This document shows positions 12,501 through 27,500 of a DNA stretch of 64,000 bases, piece by piece. A program made the position numbers and the translations under genes. Position 1 is the first letter of the stretch, and every line of letters begins with the position of its first letter. The notes beneath the pieces were generated by a model. It saw only the letters and a program-made list of their open reading frames with translations, did no database searches and had not been told where the DNA came from. Origin of the DNA: Oreocharis arfaki (taxonomy: Eukaryota; Chordata; Aves; Passeriformes; Paramythiidae); the NCBI GenBank assembly GCA_013398015.1, contig VZRR01012420.1, positions 954,942 through 1,018,941 on the forward strand. The letters run 5' to 3'.

Positions 12501-15500
12501 CCTTCAAATAACAAAACCCAGCATGAAGTGGTACTTAAACAAAGGGCTGGTTTTGTTTTGGTTTTTTTTCCAGACTTATGGAACACAAAATTCAAGCAAT
12601 TCTCACCTAAATATCAATTGCATGTGTCAAAATTATAGATCGACATAAGATGTTTATGCTATCGTTCTTACCATCTATCTTGACTTGCACAACATTTTTG
12701 GTAACTGCAGCTTAGATTCTATACACTGAGCAAGATTTGAGCTTCTCTTTTAAATTACTGCAAAAATGCATCTACCAGAGCACAGAGCTCAGCAGAGATT
12801 ATCAGTCCAGGTATTTATCTCACTATTCTGGCTGACTTTTTCAGCCCTGTTGAGCGCTCTATTGCTGTGCCCAGGAATTTTTTCTGGCTAATTTGAAGAT
12901 GAGCCAGGAACATCTATAATATCCGTAGCCAAAGTACTGGCTGCACTACTATGGGTTTTCCTCTTATCCTTGATGGGATAAAAGTAAGAAAAATATTCAA
13001 TAAATTAAAGCTGGGTCTTGCAGAAAAATATTCATAATTAGATCAGGAAATTATGATCTTGCAAGCAGACACTGCCTGACAAAGTGAATTCTGGTTTCAG
13101 TTCTAGAAATTTAGGTACATTTATGTGGGGAAAGATATTTTTTGTTTTCTATCAAGAGACCTTTTCTTTTTAAACATGTAGTCTATTTAAATTTGAGGGT
13201 GCTGTTTTATTCAGCTTCTAGTCTTCTTCTATCAGGCAATGAAACATGTTTTTGTTCTTGTGAAAGTAGGTTTCAGATGCTAGTCAGAAAGACACTGTGG
13301 CACAGCTGCACCCTCCAGATGTGCCACAAGCCAGTTCTGAGTGCACAAAGAGAAGGGATAATGTGCCATTTGGCCAGTGAAATAGAGAATTCTAGCAGAG
13401 AGCTTTTGGGAACAAGCACTAAGAAGCTTGGAAAGCAGCTGAGGTGAAGTCAAACTGTGCACTACCATCTGTTCTAGCACTGAGCTCCTTGCATTTGATA
13501 AGGGACGAATTTTCTCTCCTCTGAATGGCATTTTATTCTGTAGGATGTCTTCCTAAACTGTCTGTAAGACGGTAAAAATATATGGTCTTAATCAACATAC
13601 GGAAATTCTGCCAATCTTATTCCAAAAGACAATTAGCAATAAAGTCTTGCCAATGTCAGCAGTTCTCCTTCTCAGGCTGGACACCTCTCTAGCTGACCCC
13701 ATCAGGCTCTAGCCTGTGTAAGTGAAGAGCAGCACACCAAAGTCAGTAATAATCTTTGAAATACTTAAGCTAGAAAAGGCCACAAGATGCAGAATACTCA
13801 CAAAATGCTGCTGGAGCGCCTGTTAACATTTTCACAGGGCAATGGACAGAAATCTATTTTTAAAAAATAATTGCCCATCAGCTGGTGGCGTCATTTTGCT
13901 TTAATGTACAGTTTTTAAATAGATATAACTTATTGTCCTCTGCCTCTGAAAATATACTGTAGCATGAGACACTTTACACATTCAAAATGTTTTTCTCTCT
14001 GTCCTCTGTCAGGGAGAATTAGGATGGCTGCAGCAAAGCTATGAGAAGGAACTGTTCCTCTCACAGTATTTAATTCCACAATTGTCTGATACAATTGTTT
14101 CTTGTACAACCACCAAAACTTCTGAAGATAAGTATCTGAAGAATTTTCACTGCTGGCTTTATGCAGGAGGACTGCTTTGAGAGCAAACATTTTTTTAGGC
14201 AAGGTGTTACTTAGAAAAAGAAACATTTGCTGAGGACACAACGGCATTAGAAAAAAGCCCAGACCTACCAAGCTATATCCTTTGTGTTCAGTAGCAAACC
14301 AACATAACACACACACAGTGCTGAGAACGAGGGACATCAGTCTAATTAGATCCTTTGTAGCCTCCTTCAGCCAAATGCTGAAAAAACATTTTGCATATGA
14401 GATGCCCATATGGGCACAGCTCTGCTGTTACTTCCTATTGTGCTGAGGTACTGGTAATGGAAACTTTTACTACATCATGTTCTTCTGAGCAACTTCTCTA
14501 GCTGTGGTTTTCTGCTATTCCCCTGATAAAAGCACCAAAGTGGTGAGAGTTAGCGAGTATGTAAAACTCTTCGCATGAATTTGACACGAGAGCTCTCAAA
14601 AGCAAAACTGTGCGAAATTGGAGACGCCCAAACGAGGTCATTTCTCATCTGTTGGCACAGCAGGTGTTATTGTGATGTTAAATTTCAATGTCTGCTTTGA
14701 TTTAGTTCCGAAGAACTTCGACGGAATTAGCGAGCACAATGGGAAACGCTGTGAAAATTCCAAGAGCATCTGAGGAAATAAACATGCCGAGCCAAACGGG
14801 TAAGCACTCATTTCATTCCTTTCGAGAGAAAAAGATGTTTGCGATATATGATAGACTCAGCCATGTGTCTGTCTTCACCCGCCTGACAAGAGCAGGCAAG
14901 TGCGTGGCTGCTGTGGGAGGAGAAGGGCATCCACCAGACAGTGCTTATATTTAGCTACGTTCTAGCTCATTTTCCAAGAAGCACGTTAATTAAAAACTCC
15001 AAATGTTAAACGTATTATTTGCTAGTGCTCCTTGAAAGACACTCCTTTCAAATCAGAAAGCACTGAAATGCTACTTCAGAAACCAGGAATGCTGTGTTTT
15101 GACATAATTTCATGTGATATTTTATACGATTTGATTCTTGAAATTTGGGGTTCCTTCATTAAAGGTTAAAAATTTTAATGATGTTATGCTTGCACTGAAC
15201 CTCATTTCCATCCACTGTCAGATAATTGCATTAAAAGTACCACACAGCCAGCCTGCCATAAGGTTTATCCAGAAAGGCTATAGAGGAATACAAGTTTCAC
15301 AGGGCAAGCTGCCAAAGCAGAATATAGCACATCTGCCCTCTGAATCCACACGTGAATAAATCAGGTTGCACATCCCTCCCTGCCACCTCTCTAGGCTGAT
15401 AGAGATCATGCATGGGAGGGGGAAAGAAAGAGGGTGATCTGCTGCTATGAACGGGGAGTGAGTGGGTGGAGAGTCAGTACAGCCTCAGCGCTCACGGTGC

Positions 15501-18500
15501 ACTAATGAAGGCAGCTGGCACAAGAGCTGCAATTAATCTCTCCCCAAAGGTGAAGAAGAGAAAACAATTTGGGTTTTTTTTTTCCTTTGGGTTTGGGGTG
15601 GGGTTTTTTAGTTGCCTTTTTTTCAAATGGGGGAAGGCATTAATTAAAATTTTTGAGTTTTTCCATGAAAGATTTTTTGATTGGATTACTCATTAAAATA
15701 AAGATATGGAATCAGTCTGGTTTTATTGTTGCTGCAAGTAAACCCAGCCCAGCTCTTAGTATGGTCAGGCACTAGCCAAGGTGAGCAGTCTTGCAGCCCT
15801 AGGTCCTGACAGAGCAGAGACCAAATACTACTCAGCATATTACTACTTTTTTTTTTTTCGTGAAGAGTGCCTTATGCTGATATTCCCAACAACTGCTGAC
15901 ACAAATACCACAAATAAACACCAAAACAGACACGCACTCACTCAGAGCAGGACCTCATTGATGAGCATGCCATGGCTGTGACCAAGTTTGTACTGGTCCT
16001 GCACATGCTAAAAGTCAGGATTTAGCAGGGCTAAAAACAACTGCAACCCTTTCTGTGATGGAAATAGAACGTAACCCTAGAAGATAACTCAGTAAACATT
16101 GATAGCACAGTGATTACAAGGAGAAAATATCCATTTAGGAATTCAGGACCCAATCTACTTGAACTCTCCTACACATCTAGCACATCTAGAAAGGTGTGTT
16201 GTTGATCCTGCCTGACCTCCTGCTACCACCTGGGGAGAGAACAAGTCTCCTGTAGCTGCAGTGGCACCTGCCAAGGGCATAGGGAAATCTCAGACACTCT
16301 CACAGCTGGAATTGTGCCAGATACCTATGTTTAATCATCCAAAGGAAGGGGTTTTGCCACAAAAACATGGAACACCTCTCCTATGATGAAAGGTTGAGAG
16401 AGCTGGGGTTATTCAGCCTGGAGAAGAGAAGGCTTCAGGGAGACCTTATTGCCATCCTCAATATTAAAGGAGGCTTATAAGAAGGATGGGAATGGACTTT
16501 TAGCAGGGCCTCTTCTGATACAACAAGGGGCAAGGGTTTCAAACTAAGATAGGGTAGATTTAGACTAGATATAATGAAGAAGTTTTTTACAATGGGGGTG
16601 GTGGAAGACTAGACTGGGTTGGCTAGAGAGGTGGCAGATGCCCCATCTGTACAAACTTTCAAGGCCAAGATGCTTGGCGCTCTGAGCAACTTGATCCAGT
16701 TGAAGATGTCCCCATTCATTTCAGAGAGTTGGACTAGATTATTTGTAAAGATCCTTTACAACTCAAATACTCTATGATTCTAGGATTTATCAGCTTGAAT
16801 AGCTGTTTGGATCCATCCATCTCTTAGTCTGGATCAGACCAGCATCTTTCATAACGGCTTAGATGTTGCTAATAAAAGTTGGGAACGCAAACATCAGTAC
16901 TGTCATTCAAATCCAATGAAAAAAGATGACTAAAAATGAACCTGGTACTAAAGTGTGTGTTGGGGTTAATCCAGGAAATTTGTATCTGTTTGCCTTTCTG
17001 AGCAGATCAAACTCCAAATCAAATCACAAAACACAGAAGATTTTCACCAGGCCAGGAACAGACTTGATTTAACTGAGGTGGAGATTCCAATCCATGGGCT
17101 TTTAATAGTCAAAATAGTTATTAGGAGATGTAGGTTTGACACTGGCTCATTTCAGTGAGACTGAATAAAATGAAGGACTGAAATGGAAAGGAAAGAATGA
17201 AAGGAAAGAGTGTCCAACAGAAAGGGGGAAGAAAACAGATAGCTGGAGCCTGCAGACTTGATCTGCAGTGTGAATATGTTCATCAGACCCCTGTGAGCCC
17301 CTTGTGATGCCTGAAAGCTGCATTGAAAGCAAAAGCTTGTGTTTTCCTCACCACCAATGTGCCAGTCTTGGTCCTGAGAAAGGAAGCAGTGTATAAGCTG
17401 CATTTCTCAAGGAGGCATTTGGACCCCAGAGATGACTGGACCACATCTGCCAGCACAGGGTACACGCATCCCTGGCACAACCTGACTGATGGCAGAGTAG
17501 CCAGAGGAGGAAGGGGTCATCAAGGGTTGTGAGCCCATCTCTGTCCTCCTTTGGGACCCTGAATCAAGGGTTAATCCTTTTGGGCTGCACCTGCATAACT
17601 CTCAGTTCCCAAGCAGGCTGGTTTAGATCTAGCTTGGGTACCAAAGTGTGACTCTGCAGCCACACCTTGTGGTGCTGCACAAAGAGTCTACCAGATGCAC
17701 ACGAGTGCCTCCTTCACTCCCTCTGGTGCACGCCACGCCATAAATCATTTCTGCTGGACAGTAAAGCTGGATGATGCATGGAGCTGAACTCCAAACAGCT
17801 CATTCCCACTCTAGACACAGACCACATCAGTGCACAGCACAGCAGATTTTTGAGGGCGAAGAGCTGGATCTGGATGCTCTGCCTATGCTCCTCCTACTCT
17901 CTAATAACGCCTCACAGTCCTTTCCCAATGAATAATTTGAAGGATACAATATTCAGTCACACACTTAGCAAGACATGCAGGTATGAAGATATCTAAAATT
18001 AGCATGTATTTCACATTCATTTCCTACTCCTAAAAAAAACCACCCAGAATTATCACCTGATTCAGTGGAAATGACTGTGCTTCGCTCTTTCCACTCTAAC
18101 TTCTGAGTTGTTCCATTTCAGACATAATCTACACTTGCAGTGCGGAGGAGAGCTTGTGTTAGATAAACTCAGGCAAAACTTTTTTTCTTTTACATCTTGA
18201 AAGTGTGGGGAGCTCAGCAGATCAAATCTATTAGATCAGTGTGAAATTTAGGTGTGGAGAAAGAGTGTAATTTGCCTAGTTCCTGTTTCCAGGCTTTTGT
18301 GTTTGTAAGGAGCTAGTACGGGTTCTGTGAAATGTTGTAGAGTGTGGTGGGGTATTTTGCATGACCAAAAAACCCAGTGAGGTTTGACTTAAATACCAAT
18401 CAAAATGAAGTGAAGAAGGAGGGGGTTCTCTCCTTTCCTTACACTTTTATATAACTGTACGCAGTTTAAGAAGTAACATTTGCATGGCTGTGGAAGATAA

Positions 18501-21500
18501 CACTCTGATAAATTCCTTCCTTTTCAGAACTACAGATTGACATGAAAAATTGAAACAAAAATTAATATAAATATGAAAGTGTAAGCAAAGTAACACAGAC
18601 TTTTCCTGCTAGAGAAAAAGTCATGTACCCATAGTGCGTAAAGAAATGCAAATAACCAGTACACAAGGAAGGAGAGCAGAAAAGCATTTGTTTTCCACTC
18701 TTTCACTATGGAAGCAGAATATTTATAAATAAACAGCATAAATTGGGAAGGAAAAAAAAAAAAAAAAAAGCATTGCTTAAGACACTGACCTTAAGCTAAA
18801 AAAAGTTATATTCCATGTAGTATCATAACCCGCAATGAGAAATTAAGTGATGGCACTTCATCCTCAATATGCTATTTTTAAAATGCACCTTCTGGCTTCT
18901 ATTTCTCGTAGTAGCCCTGAGTAAAGATTTTGTTTTGTCGAAAAAGACTCAGTGTCAATGTTTAGGTCTTATTAGCCTCAGGTACTAAGTAGTTTCACAG
19001 ACAGGAAGGTGCCACTAGATTTTCTGTGCAGAACAAGGAAGCCATCAAAGGCTTAAGACAGAATTTTTTCAGTAGGGTTGAACTAAGTGTGTAATAAGCT
19101 GTATTAGACAAGTCACAGTGATTGGCTGTACTGGACTAGGCCTGTATGATTTGGGGATACCGATCAACTAAGAAAACCGTGGCAATACTAATACTAAACA
19201 TACTCTCAAAATAATCATAGAATAGTTTGGGTTGGAAGGGATCTTAAAGATCATCCAATTCCATTCTCACTGCCATGGGCAGGGATGTCATCCACTAGAT
19301 CAAGTTGCTCAGGCCCCATCCAACCTGGGCCTCGAACACTTCCAGGAATGGGGCATCCACAATGTCTCTGGGCAACCTGTTATGTTTCTTTTCTGCATTC
19401 CTTCAGCCTTTTATTGTTTTCATTGTGAGTTGTTGCTAAGGCCCTGAGACACATAGGCTGAAAACATAGAGCCAGTTTCAGCATTCATTCAGGATGTTGT
19501 ACCTAGGTTTCCCTAAAAAGCTGTTTTCCTTAAAGAGAAGTTGGCTAGCAATCTTTATTAAATGTGAAAAAACTAACAGGATACAGTTATCTACAGAGAG
19601 TTACGTCTATGTCTCTAATTTCTTTCTCTCCTACTCTGAATTCACACCCATTTTCACACATGTTGGGCTGCACAGAGAGGGAGGTATGGAGATCAAACCA
19701 CCTCTGCAAACGTACTGCTAGATGGTGTTCCTACAGATCAGGGCGCTGATCTTGGTGGAGGCAGAGGGAAGCTTTGTGTCCCTGTGAGCTGGTGAAGGGT
19801 AGAGCAATGTGCAGAGGGAAGGAACTGCTTCCAGGAGAAACACAGGCAGTGTATCTCACAATCCCTCTTGCCAGGACTTCTGCCAAAGAGCTCAAAACAC
19901 CCAGCACGACACATTTCGGAATCTCCCAGCTGTCAGCACCATTTACTGGGCACCACGGATCCCAGCAGGAAGAGGAGCATTTAATGTTTGATAGTCTGTC
20001 TTGTGTAAAGTGCTTCATCCTGCAGAAAATGAGGAGACTCAGCACTTAATCCTACACAGGACTGCAAGGCCCAGAGTCATCCTGGATGATGCAAAAGGTC
20101 TTCTCATCTCTTTGCTGATCTCAGCTCTGCAAATTGCTGTCGTACAATGCTTTAATCTTAAACACTCATGTGCCTCTTTTCTTTCATTGAAGCTCAGGGC
20201 ATCTTGGGCTACCACTAGTTTCCACACAAGGGTGAGCACAAAGTGCAGTGGTTGGTCATCAAGCTCCTTTAAAAAGTAATGGAAATGATCAATGATGGCC
20301 ACTCTCTCACTGACCTTGATCTAAACTAATTTCACACCTTTGAAAAGTATCAGTGGTGTTAAACGATGGAACGATTCAACATGCATCTTCCTTTTCTTAA
20401 ATATAATGCAACAAAACTGTAGCTGGAGGCAATTAGAGACAGTGGCATTAATCAAACTGAGTTACTTCCGAATACTATAAATACTTAGTAATTTTTCACT
20501 TTCAAACTAAATATGTCCTTTAAATACGGTAATTACTAGAAAAAGTGGTCTAAATTTAGTTGCTTACAATTAACCACATGACTTTTTTCATTTCTAGTAT
20601 CTTCACATTCCTCTTATGCATCTATAGGTTCATCTTTAGCTCTTTATGTTAATTAAGTGACATTTCAGAGATTTTTTGTTTCCATTTGACCTACTACATA
20701 AAATCTATCATACTTAATGAAAAATCCATTTCTGTTTCAGAACTCTACCTTTGTTTTAAGTGATGTTTTCTTTCCTCTTTCACAGGTCAGGAGAGTGACT
20801 TCCTTGCTGTTCTCTATGACTATCCTTCAGCAGACATAAGCCAACCTATATTTCATGTAGGGGAAAAACTACGTGTGCTATCAGAGTAAGTTGATTGATT
20901 TATTTTTAAATTAGGTTTTACTACAATTAAACAAAGGTCTGTTATACGCACCTGGCCCAAACTGGATGCAGTTCAGCAAAATGAACTGAGTTCAGAATTT
21001 CCAAGAAAGGATGCTTAGCCATAAGGTAAATTTCCATGTAGTTTAAGGATTTGGGATTACAGATTGTGCTTTGATCCTTAGATTTCTCTTAGGTTTCTCA
21101 AGCTGGATTCAGAGCCTATTCTAAAATAAGACTCAGAACAGAATTCTGCTTTGAAAGATGATTATGAGAAAGTATTCTCTAAATGTTAGAGGAAAACAGA
21201 GTAAGAGCCAAAACAGTTTGAATCACATAGAAAAGGAAAATCATTCTGAATTTCTTTATGTCAAGTGCGTCTGTCATTTTTCTCTCTCACTCTTTTTAAT
21301 CTAACAACTGCATTATGATTAAGTCTTAGAATTTCATCCTGCTTTAAGGCAAATGTGACAAAAATAAAATAAAAAGTGGTGTTTTTTCTCTTCTTTTTCT
21401 ATTTTTTAATTGATTCTGCATTTTCTTAGTGGGGAAAAAAAGAAGTCAGCGATTTCTCAGCCAGTTCCACTCCAAAAATTTAAGAGCTCCAGAAGGAAGT

Positions 21501-24500
21501 AGGCTTAAGAGCACTAGTTCAGACTGACCTTAAGCATAGTGCAAATATTGTCAGACACAAGAATGAGCACACTTCCTGAAAAACGGAAGCTAGCAGCCCT
21601 GATATTCTTCTATGCACAACTTGTATCAGCACACAGTGACCTCTTGGAAGTTACTTGGCCCCACAGCCACTACTTCACTCCTCAAAATGAAATGAAAGAC
21701 TTCATTTTTGCAGCTGGTGGAGCAAATGGATTCAATGTTAGACCAGACACATTAATAGCAGAGAAATCCTCTGAGGACTTCTAAACTCATTTAAAAAAAA
21801 TCTCAATCAGATAGTCAAATGGCTGGAGGAGAGAAGTACTCAAGAGAAGCATCACGGATGACTGATGAATTCTCAGACTCTTCTCCAGGCCACCATGACC
21901 TGCAGTGGCCTTTGTCAGTCACAAGACACAGGCCATTGCGGGCCTTTGGTCTGACCCAGAACCGCTGCCCTTCTGTTCTGCTGACACAGTGCTTTCCTTG
22001 CCTCCTGAACCTAAAGGTCTCAAGGCTCAGACAATGCCACCAGAAAAATTTTCTGCTGATGGAGAGCTCCTCTAAACCAGGGGAATTCTTCTCTGGTAGC
22101 TTCTAGCAGTACAAACCTTGTTTTGCTGAAGTTTGCAGAATATACATGACATGGTACAACAACTGCTTTAGTTTGGAAATTCCAGCTCAAAGATTCACTC
22201 AGCCTTCATCAACTGCAGGCCCTCACACCACCACATGACTGCCTATGCCCCTATCAATGGGAATTATATGTGCTGCATATCATGTGCATACACGTGCTGC
22301 AAAGTATAATCCACTGCAGGAACGACTTCTAAAAGATCAGGCTTTGGCAGCAGAAGTTTTTGACGTTTCCCTGTTGCGCAGGGATCAAGGGCTTCTCCTG
22401 ATGGATAAAGCCAAAGCAAGCCTTCATGAGAACTTTCCTCTTCCTGTTTTGGTTCGTGAGCTTGTTCACAGAAGACACGACAGTCCAACGCTCTATGCAA
22501 ACCAGTGTCCTAACGAAGGACCTGTTCTCCCCTACTGGGGTAGGTGCTGATGTCAGTAGGAATCATTTGCCTGAAGCCTCTTCCTGCTCATAAGTTGTAA
22601 TTCTTTTCCCCAAATCATTTAAAGAAGTAAAATACAGTAAAAAAGAAGAGTAGCATGGCATGACCAAAGCACAGGTGATGAGGAGTCACCACAGAGGAGT
22701 CAGCATGAGCAGGCAGCACCTACTGCTCCTACAGCAGGAGCTTTGCAGTCTTCTACCGAAGTAATGATGTGTAGTGGTAATCAGCCCCACCAGTCCTGCC
22801 AGGAACAGGACATATGGAAACTCCACAGGAAATGCAACTCCTCACAGATATTTGTGACTGCTGTGGGTTGGCAGAATTAGATAAGCACCACTGGCACAGC
22901 TTCTCACTCTCCACACTGGTCAGGCATCTTTCATTACCAGATGAACAACTGCATTTGGTTGGCAGTAATCAAACCAAATATTCTCCAAGATTTTCCCCAA
23001 ACTACATAATTTCCGTAGTTCCTGCCCCAGAAGAGATGTGCTGCTTTTGGATTTTTAATCATCATAGGGATTTTTCAGGGTTAATAATATTGAAGTTTAG
23101 AGGGAGAGAGATGACGAGTCTCTCCTGTTTTTTTCTTACTGCAATTCTTGGTTCTGTCTAGAAGAGTTCTGGGGGGAAAAAAAGACCAAAATAACCTAAA
23201 GTTCTAATAGATAAATTCACTTCAGCTGGAAAACCAAACCCAAAACTTTTGAGGTATCCTGAAATTTCTAGCTCCGACCAGTAGATACTTCCTTTTTCCC
23301 TCAGCACAGACATTCTGGACCACGGTCCCAGCAGGTACAACTCATGACATATAACCTAAGTGATTTCAACTCAGCTGTTTTGACACACACTGAGACTCTG
23401 GTCTGCAGTCTGGACATTATTTTGGGAGCATTTATATGAACATCCACAAAAACAGCATTCAATTACAAGACACTATTATTTGGATTCAATCTCTTAGAGT
23501 GAAGGTGGAGAGAAGCCATCAGTCATCAGCATCCTTGCACTATGACTAAAGCTCTACACATCCCTGTGAAAATTCTCAGTACCCTGTATTTCTGAAGGGA
23601 TTCAAGAGCCAAAGCCAGCATTTAGAATCACAGCAATAACCTAAGATATATTGGGGAAAATACATATGTCTGCAGCTTCAGCTACAAGGTCTTTTTTCAT
23701 TAGAGTCTGGTCTGCAACTCATGGAAGACAAGGAAAAGAGCAAACCACAAACGAGGTTCTGTTGGACTGAAAGCCTGTTCCCAAGCAGACAGGCTCCATT
23801 TCCCAGGAACCTCTGCCCTGGTGTTACAGGGCTGTCCAGACACAACACACTCAGCTGTAAACTGAGTATCTTGGACACCAGTACAAGTCTAGCTGTGGGA
23901 AGGCAGAGCACAGCATGGTTTAACCACTGAGTATTTACCCTTCCTCTTTCAACTACAGAAAAATATTTTATTACTTACGTAATTTAAATGGAACAAGTGT
24001 AGCTTATTTCTGTGTCCAAATTTAATTCTCAAGCAGGTTTAGAAATTGAACTACTCTAAATGAAACCCAACTGGGCTCCTTTCTGAATACATAGTTTCAG
24101 GAGCACACACACAGAAGGTTGCAAGCTGAACTGAATGTCTTCACTAACTTCCAAATGATGACAAACTCTGAAAATACATCTAAAAATATCCCTTCTCTTG
24201 CTTTCACACAGTGAAGGAGGCTGGTGGAGAGTCCATTCCCTTACAACAGGTCGAGAAAACTATATTCCAGGAAAATATGTAGCAAAGGTTTACCATGGGT
24301 AAGTAGATGCATTTCCCATAGCCTTTCAACACCACATCTTTACATATTCTCCTCTGATTACTCAGTCGTAATCCAAATAATGCCAATAGGGACTTGACAG
24401 ACAGAAATTGTATTTATTGACAGTCTAAAATAGCTCTTTTGAAAACTGAGAACATCAACTCCATGTATAAATTTAGACTAAGTGGAAAGGAAAATCCTTC

Positions 24501-27500
24501 TTTTAAATGCTGGAAAGAGCCAAAACCACCTCAAATGGCATATAAGATATTTATTATACTTCTGTTGCACAGACTGATCTCTAAGACATTGATGAAGAGA
24601 GCCTATTTAGAATGGACTTCTATTTACATAGAGTAAAACTTAAGCTAGGTTTGCTCATGAAAAACAGGCCAAAAAGAACAAATAGAAACACTAATAAGTC
24701 ATTCAAGAATGTAAACTTTCCCACTGGAAGAACTAAGGAAATTTCAGACATTTCTTGTTGCCATAGACACCACTCAGGGGAAAAAAAAAAAAAAAAACCA
24801 ACATTAAACACACTTAAAAGTTTTCTGGCAAATGTTTTAATACCTGTTTAATTTTAAGGATATGTACTGTGAATGTCACTGTGAACTATGCAAGTGCTTA
24901 AATTTTAATATGCTTTTACATCCTCCTGAAAGAGAGATGCTTTCCTAAAGGCAGGGCACAGATGTGGGGTAATGGAAGCTACTGTCTGAATCTTCAATGA
25001 CAGCAGGCTGGGTCAAAGACATGAGAACAAATTTAAAATAAAATGCCATTAACTGTAGACCAGATGAACAAGCCCAAGTGCACAGTCAGACACTGGCTGT
25101 GGCAAAACACAGCAGTGCACCAAGCTATGGTGAAAATTTGTAGGACTAATTCCACTTTCCCTTATCCACAAAGCCCACGAACTTAAATGGTTGGACTGTT
25201 CCCCTAGAAGAAGGAAAATAATTGTGACTTATTTGGGGTTTATTTATGATACAATTTCGGTTTAACAAAAGTGATTTAAATAAAAAAGAGAGATTTAACT
25301 AATGCCACAGATGTCATCAATATACCGCATGGATCTGTCCCCAGCAATTCAGATCAAAGCAGCTCAAAAAGTTTTGTTTTCCCTAATAAGTCCAAACCTT
25401 ATGACTCTTCTCTTAACCTCACAAAGGTTAACGGAACTCAAAACCAGCAAAATTTTCTCCATAAACTGGGGAAATACGCCTGAACACAGCTGAGAGAATA
25501 ACTATAGAAAGTCACAGAGTTATTTTTGCAGTCACTTTTCCTGGCTAATGCAGCATTTTCACAGCAGCCTCATGCTGCTCTCTGTCTCACTGGTGTCCAA
25601 ATCTCAGAACTTGTTTTTTCCTGCTTCACAGCTGGTTATTTGAGGGGCTGGGAAGAGAAAAAGCAGAGGAACTTCTACAGCTACCCAACACCAAGGTCGG
25701 CTCCTTCATGATCAGAGAGAGTGAAACTAGGAAAGGTGAGACAATGCAGATTTTTTCCCCTCTTGATCTCAGGCATTAACAGTTTTCATATGGCTCAGTC
25801 CAAAACCAGAAAATGTGTAGAGTGGGAAGGTGAAGGCACCCAGTGCAGTGCACCAGCCTTTACCAGTCACCTACTGTAAACAGGGTTATGGATGGCCCTG
25901 GAAAGTTCCTCAGGCATCAGCACAAACAAGGCACAGTTGTTTAAACACTATTATTTACTTTGGTTGCATGCAAACCTCATGAGGCAGTGGGACTTTTCAA
26001 TGGAGGAAAAGTCACAGCTTTGCCTTGGTCCGCAAAAGATTGATTCGAGAAGCTGGAAAATGCACCCCTAGTAGTGGGGGTGGCTGATAAGTGTGTTTTC
26101 TATATACATGGCGGGGGGGGTGTCTTCTATTTACTTTTAAAAAATGACAAGCCTTCAATTTTATTTTCTTTCTTTCTTTTGCTGCATGGGAATTATACTG
26201 TACCAATGTTATAATTCCATTTTCTTCAATGGAGACATAGAATCTTAGAATATCCTAAGTTGTAATGGACCCACAGGTACCACTGAGTCCAACTCCTGGC
26301 CCTGCACAGGACACTCCAGAGATCCCACAATGTGCCTGAGAGCTTTGTCCAAACACTTCTTGAACTCTGTGCAGCTTGGTGCTGCGACGCTGAGGAGCCT
26401 GTTCTAGTGCCCAGACACCCTCTGGGTGAAGAACCTTTTCCTGATATCCAACCTAAACCTCCCCTGACCCAACTCCAGGCCATTCTAAGGTCCTGCTACT
26501 GGTCACCAGAGACAAGAGATCAGTATCTGCCCCTCTGCTGCCTCTCATGAGGAAGCTGAATACATCTATGAAGTCTCCACTTAGTTTCCTCTTTTCCGGA
26601 CTGAACAAACCTCCCATGTGCAACTTGCTGTCTTCCTTTTCTGAAGCACCAGAACACATCCTAATATCATAATACTACAGATGAAAGGGAATAATACATC
26701 ATCTATTCTGACCTCTTGCATACCACAGGCCAATAGTTTCTTAATATCTATACTAATTTAAAGAAATTTAGGATTAGCATTCATTTCTTGTCAATAAATG
26801 CTGCAAAACCATTCTAAACAAAGAAAAGGAAAAATCCAAGTGGCCATCTCCTGCCATGACTGCATTATCAGGTCTCAGCTACTGCATTACTTGAAGATGA
26901 CTAAATCAGAATGCCAGCCTGTGAGCTTGATCTCCCTATTCAGTGGAAGGCAAACAACTTCTGTAAAAGCCTATTTCCTTTATGACATTTCAAAAGATCC
27001 CATACCAGCAAAAATAAAGGAAAAGCACACAAGGAATTTAAATTAAACCAAAATCTCAGGCCATATTATACCCTTTATTACAGCTACCTATATATATAAA
27101 GCATACTAGATAAGTATGAATTATGATGGCCACTCAGGTTTTTTCAGCTCTTTCTGAGATGTTTTTGGTAACGACACCACATGTTACAGACACTCTATTC
27201 TGCTACAGATACCCAACCAGAATTGCAGCCCTACTTTGGTGTAATTAGTTCTTCTCTCTCTCCAGGGTTATATTCCTTGTCAGTGAGGCACAGGCAAGTG
27301 AAACATTACAGGATCTTCCGCCTTCCGAATAACTGGTATTACATCTCTCCACGGCAAACCTTCCAGTGCCTTGAAGACCTTGTCAATCACTACTCAGGTA
27401 AAAACAAGTGCAGAGCAAACATATTTTCCACTAGCAACTGTAAAACTATCCATCAAAGGTCCAGTACAAGAAGTTTTGCCTATGTCCAAGACTTGCAAAT

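Larger units (their letters stand above)
1483..14705. other. TG intron, part upstream of SLA coding exons
   Basis: Noncoding sequence 3' of SLA's antisense partner exons, 13.2 kb. It holds a short AT-rich tandem tract (3478-3543), a probable ancient CR1 piece near 6622 and a CR1 3' end at 10971-11187. Any noncoding 5' exons and the promoter of SLA should lie here, but I could not identify them. The open frame at 13930-14409 (minus) has no recognisable motif. Confidence 0.6.
14800..20785 (+). other. SLA: SLA intron 1 of the coding region
   Basis: A 6.0-kb intron containing two CR1 fragments in opposite orientations (16366-16783 plus, 19214-19380 minus) and an A18 tract at 18752-18769. No conserved coding sequence was seen on either strand. 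Confidence 0.8.

Noticed and set aside
13930..14409. 159-codon minus-strand open frame just upstream of SLA
   Set aside because: No motif or family resemblance; not flanked by signals that fit TG phases. Treated as chance.
22245..22550. 101-codon plus-strand open frame with an opposing minus-strand frame
   Set aside because: Falls in an SLA intron; no known motif; no similarity to SLA or TG.
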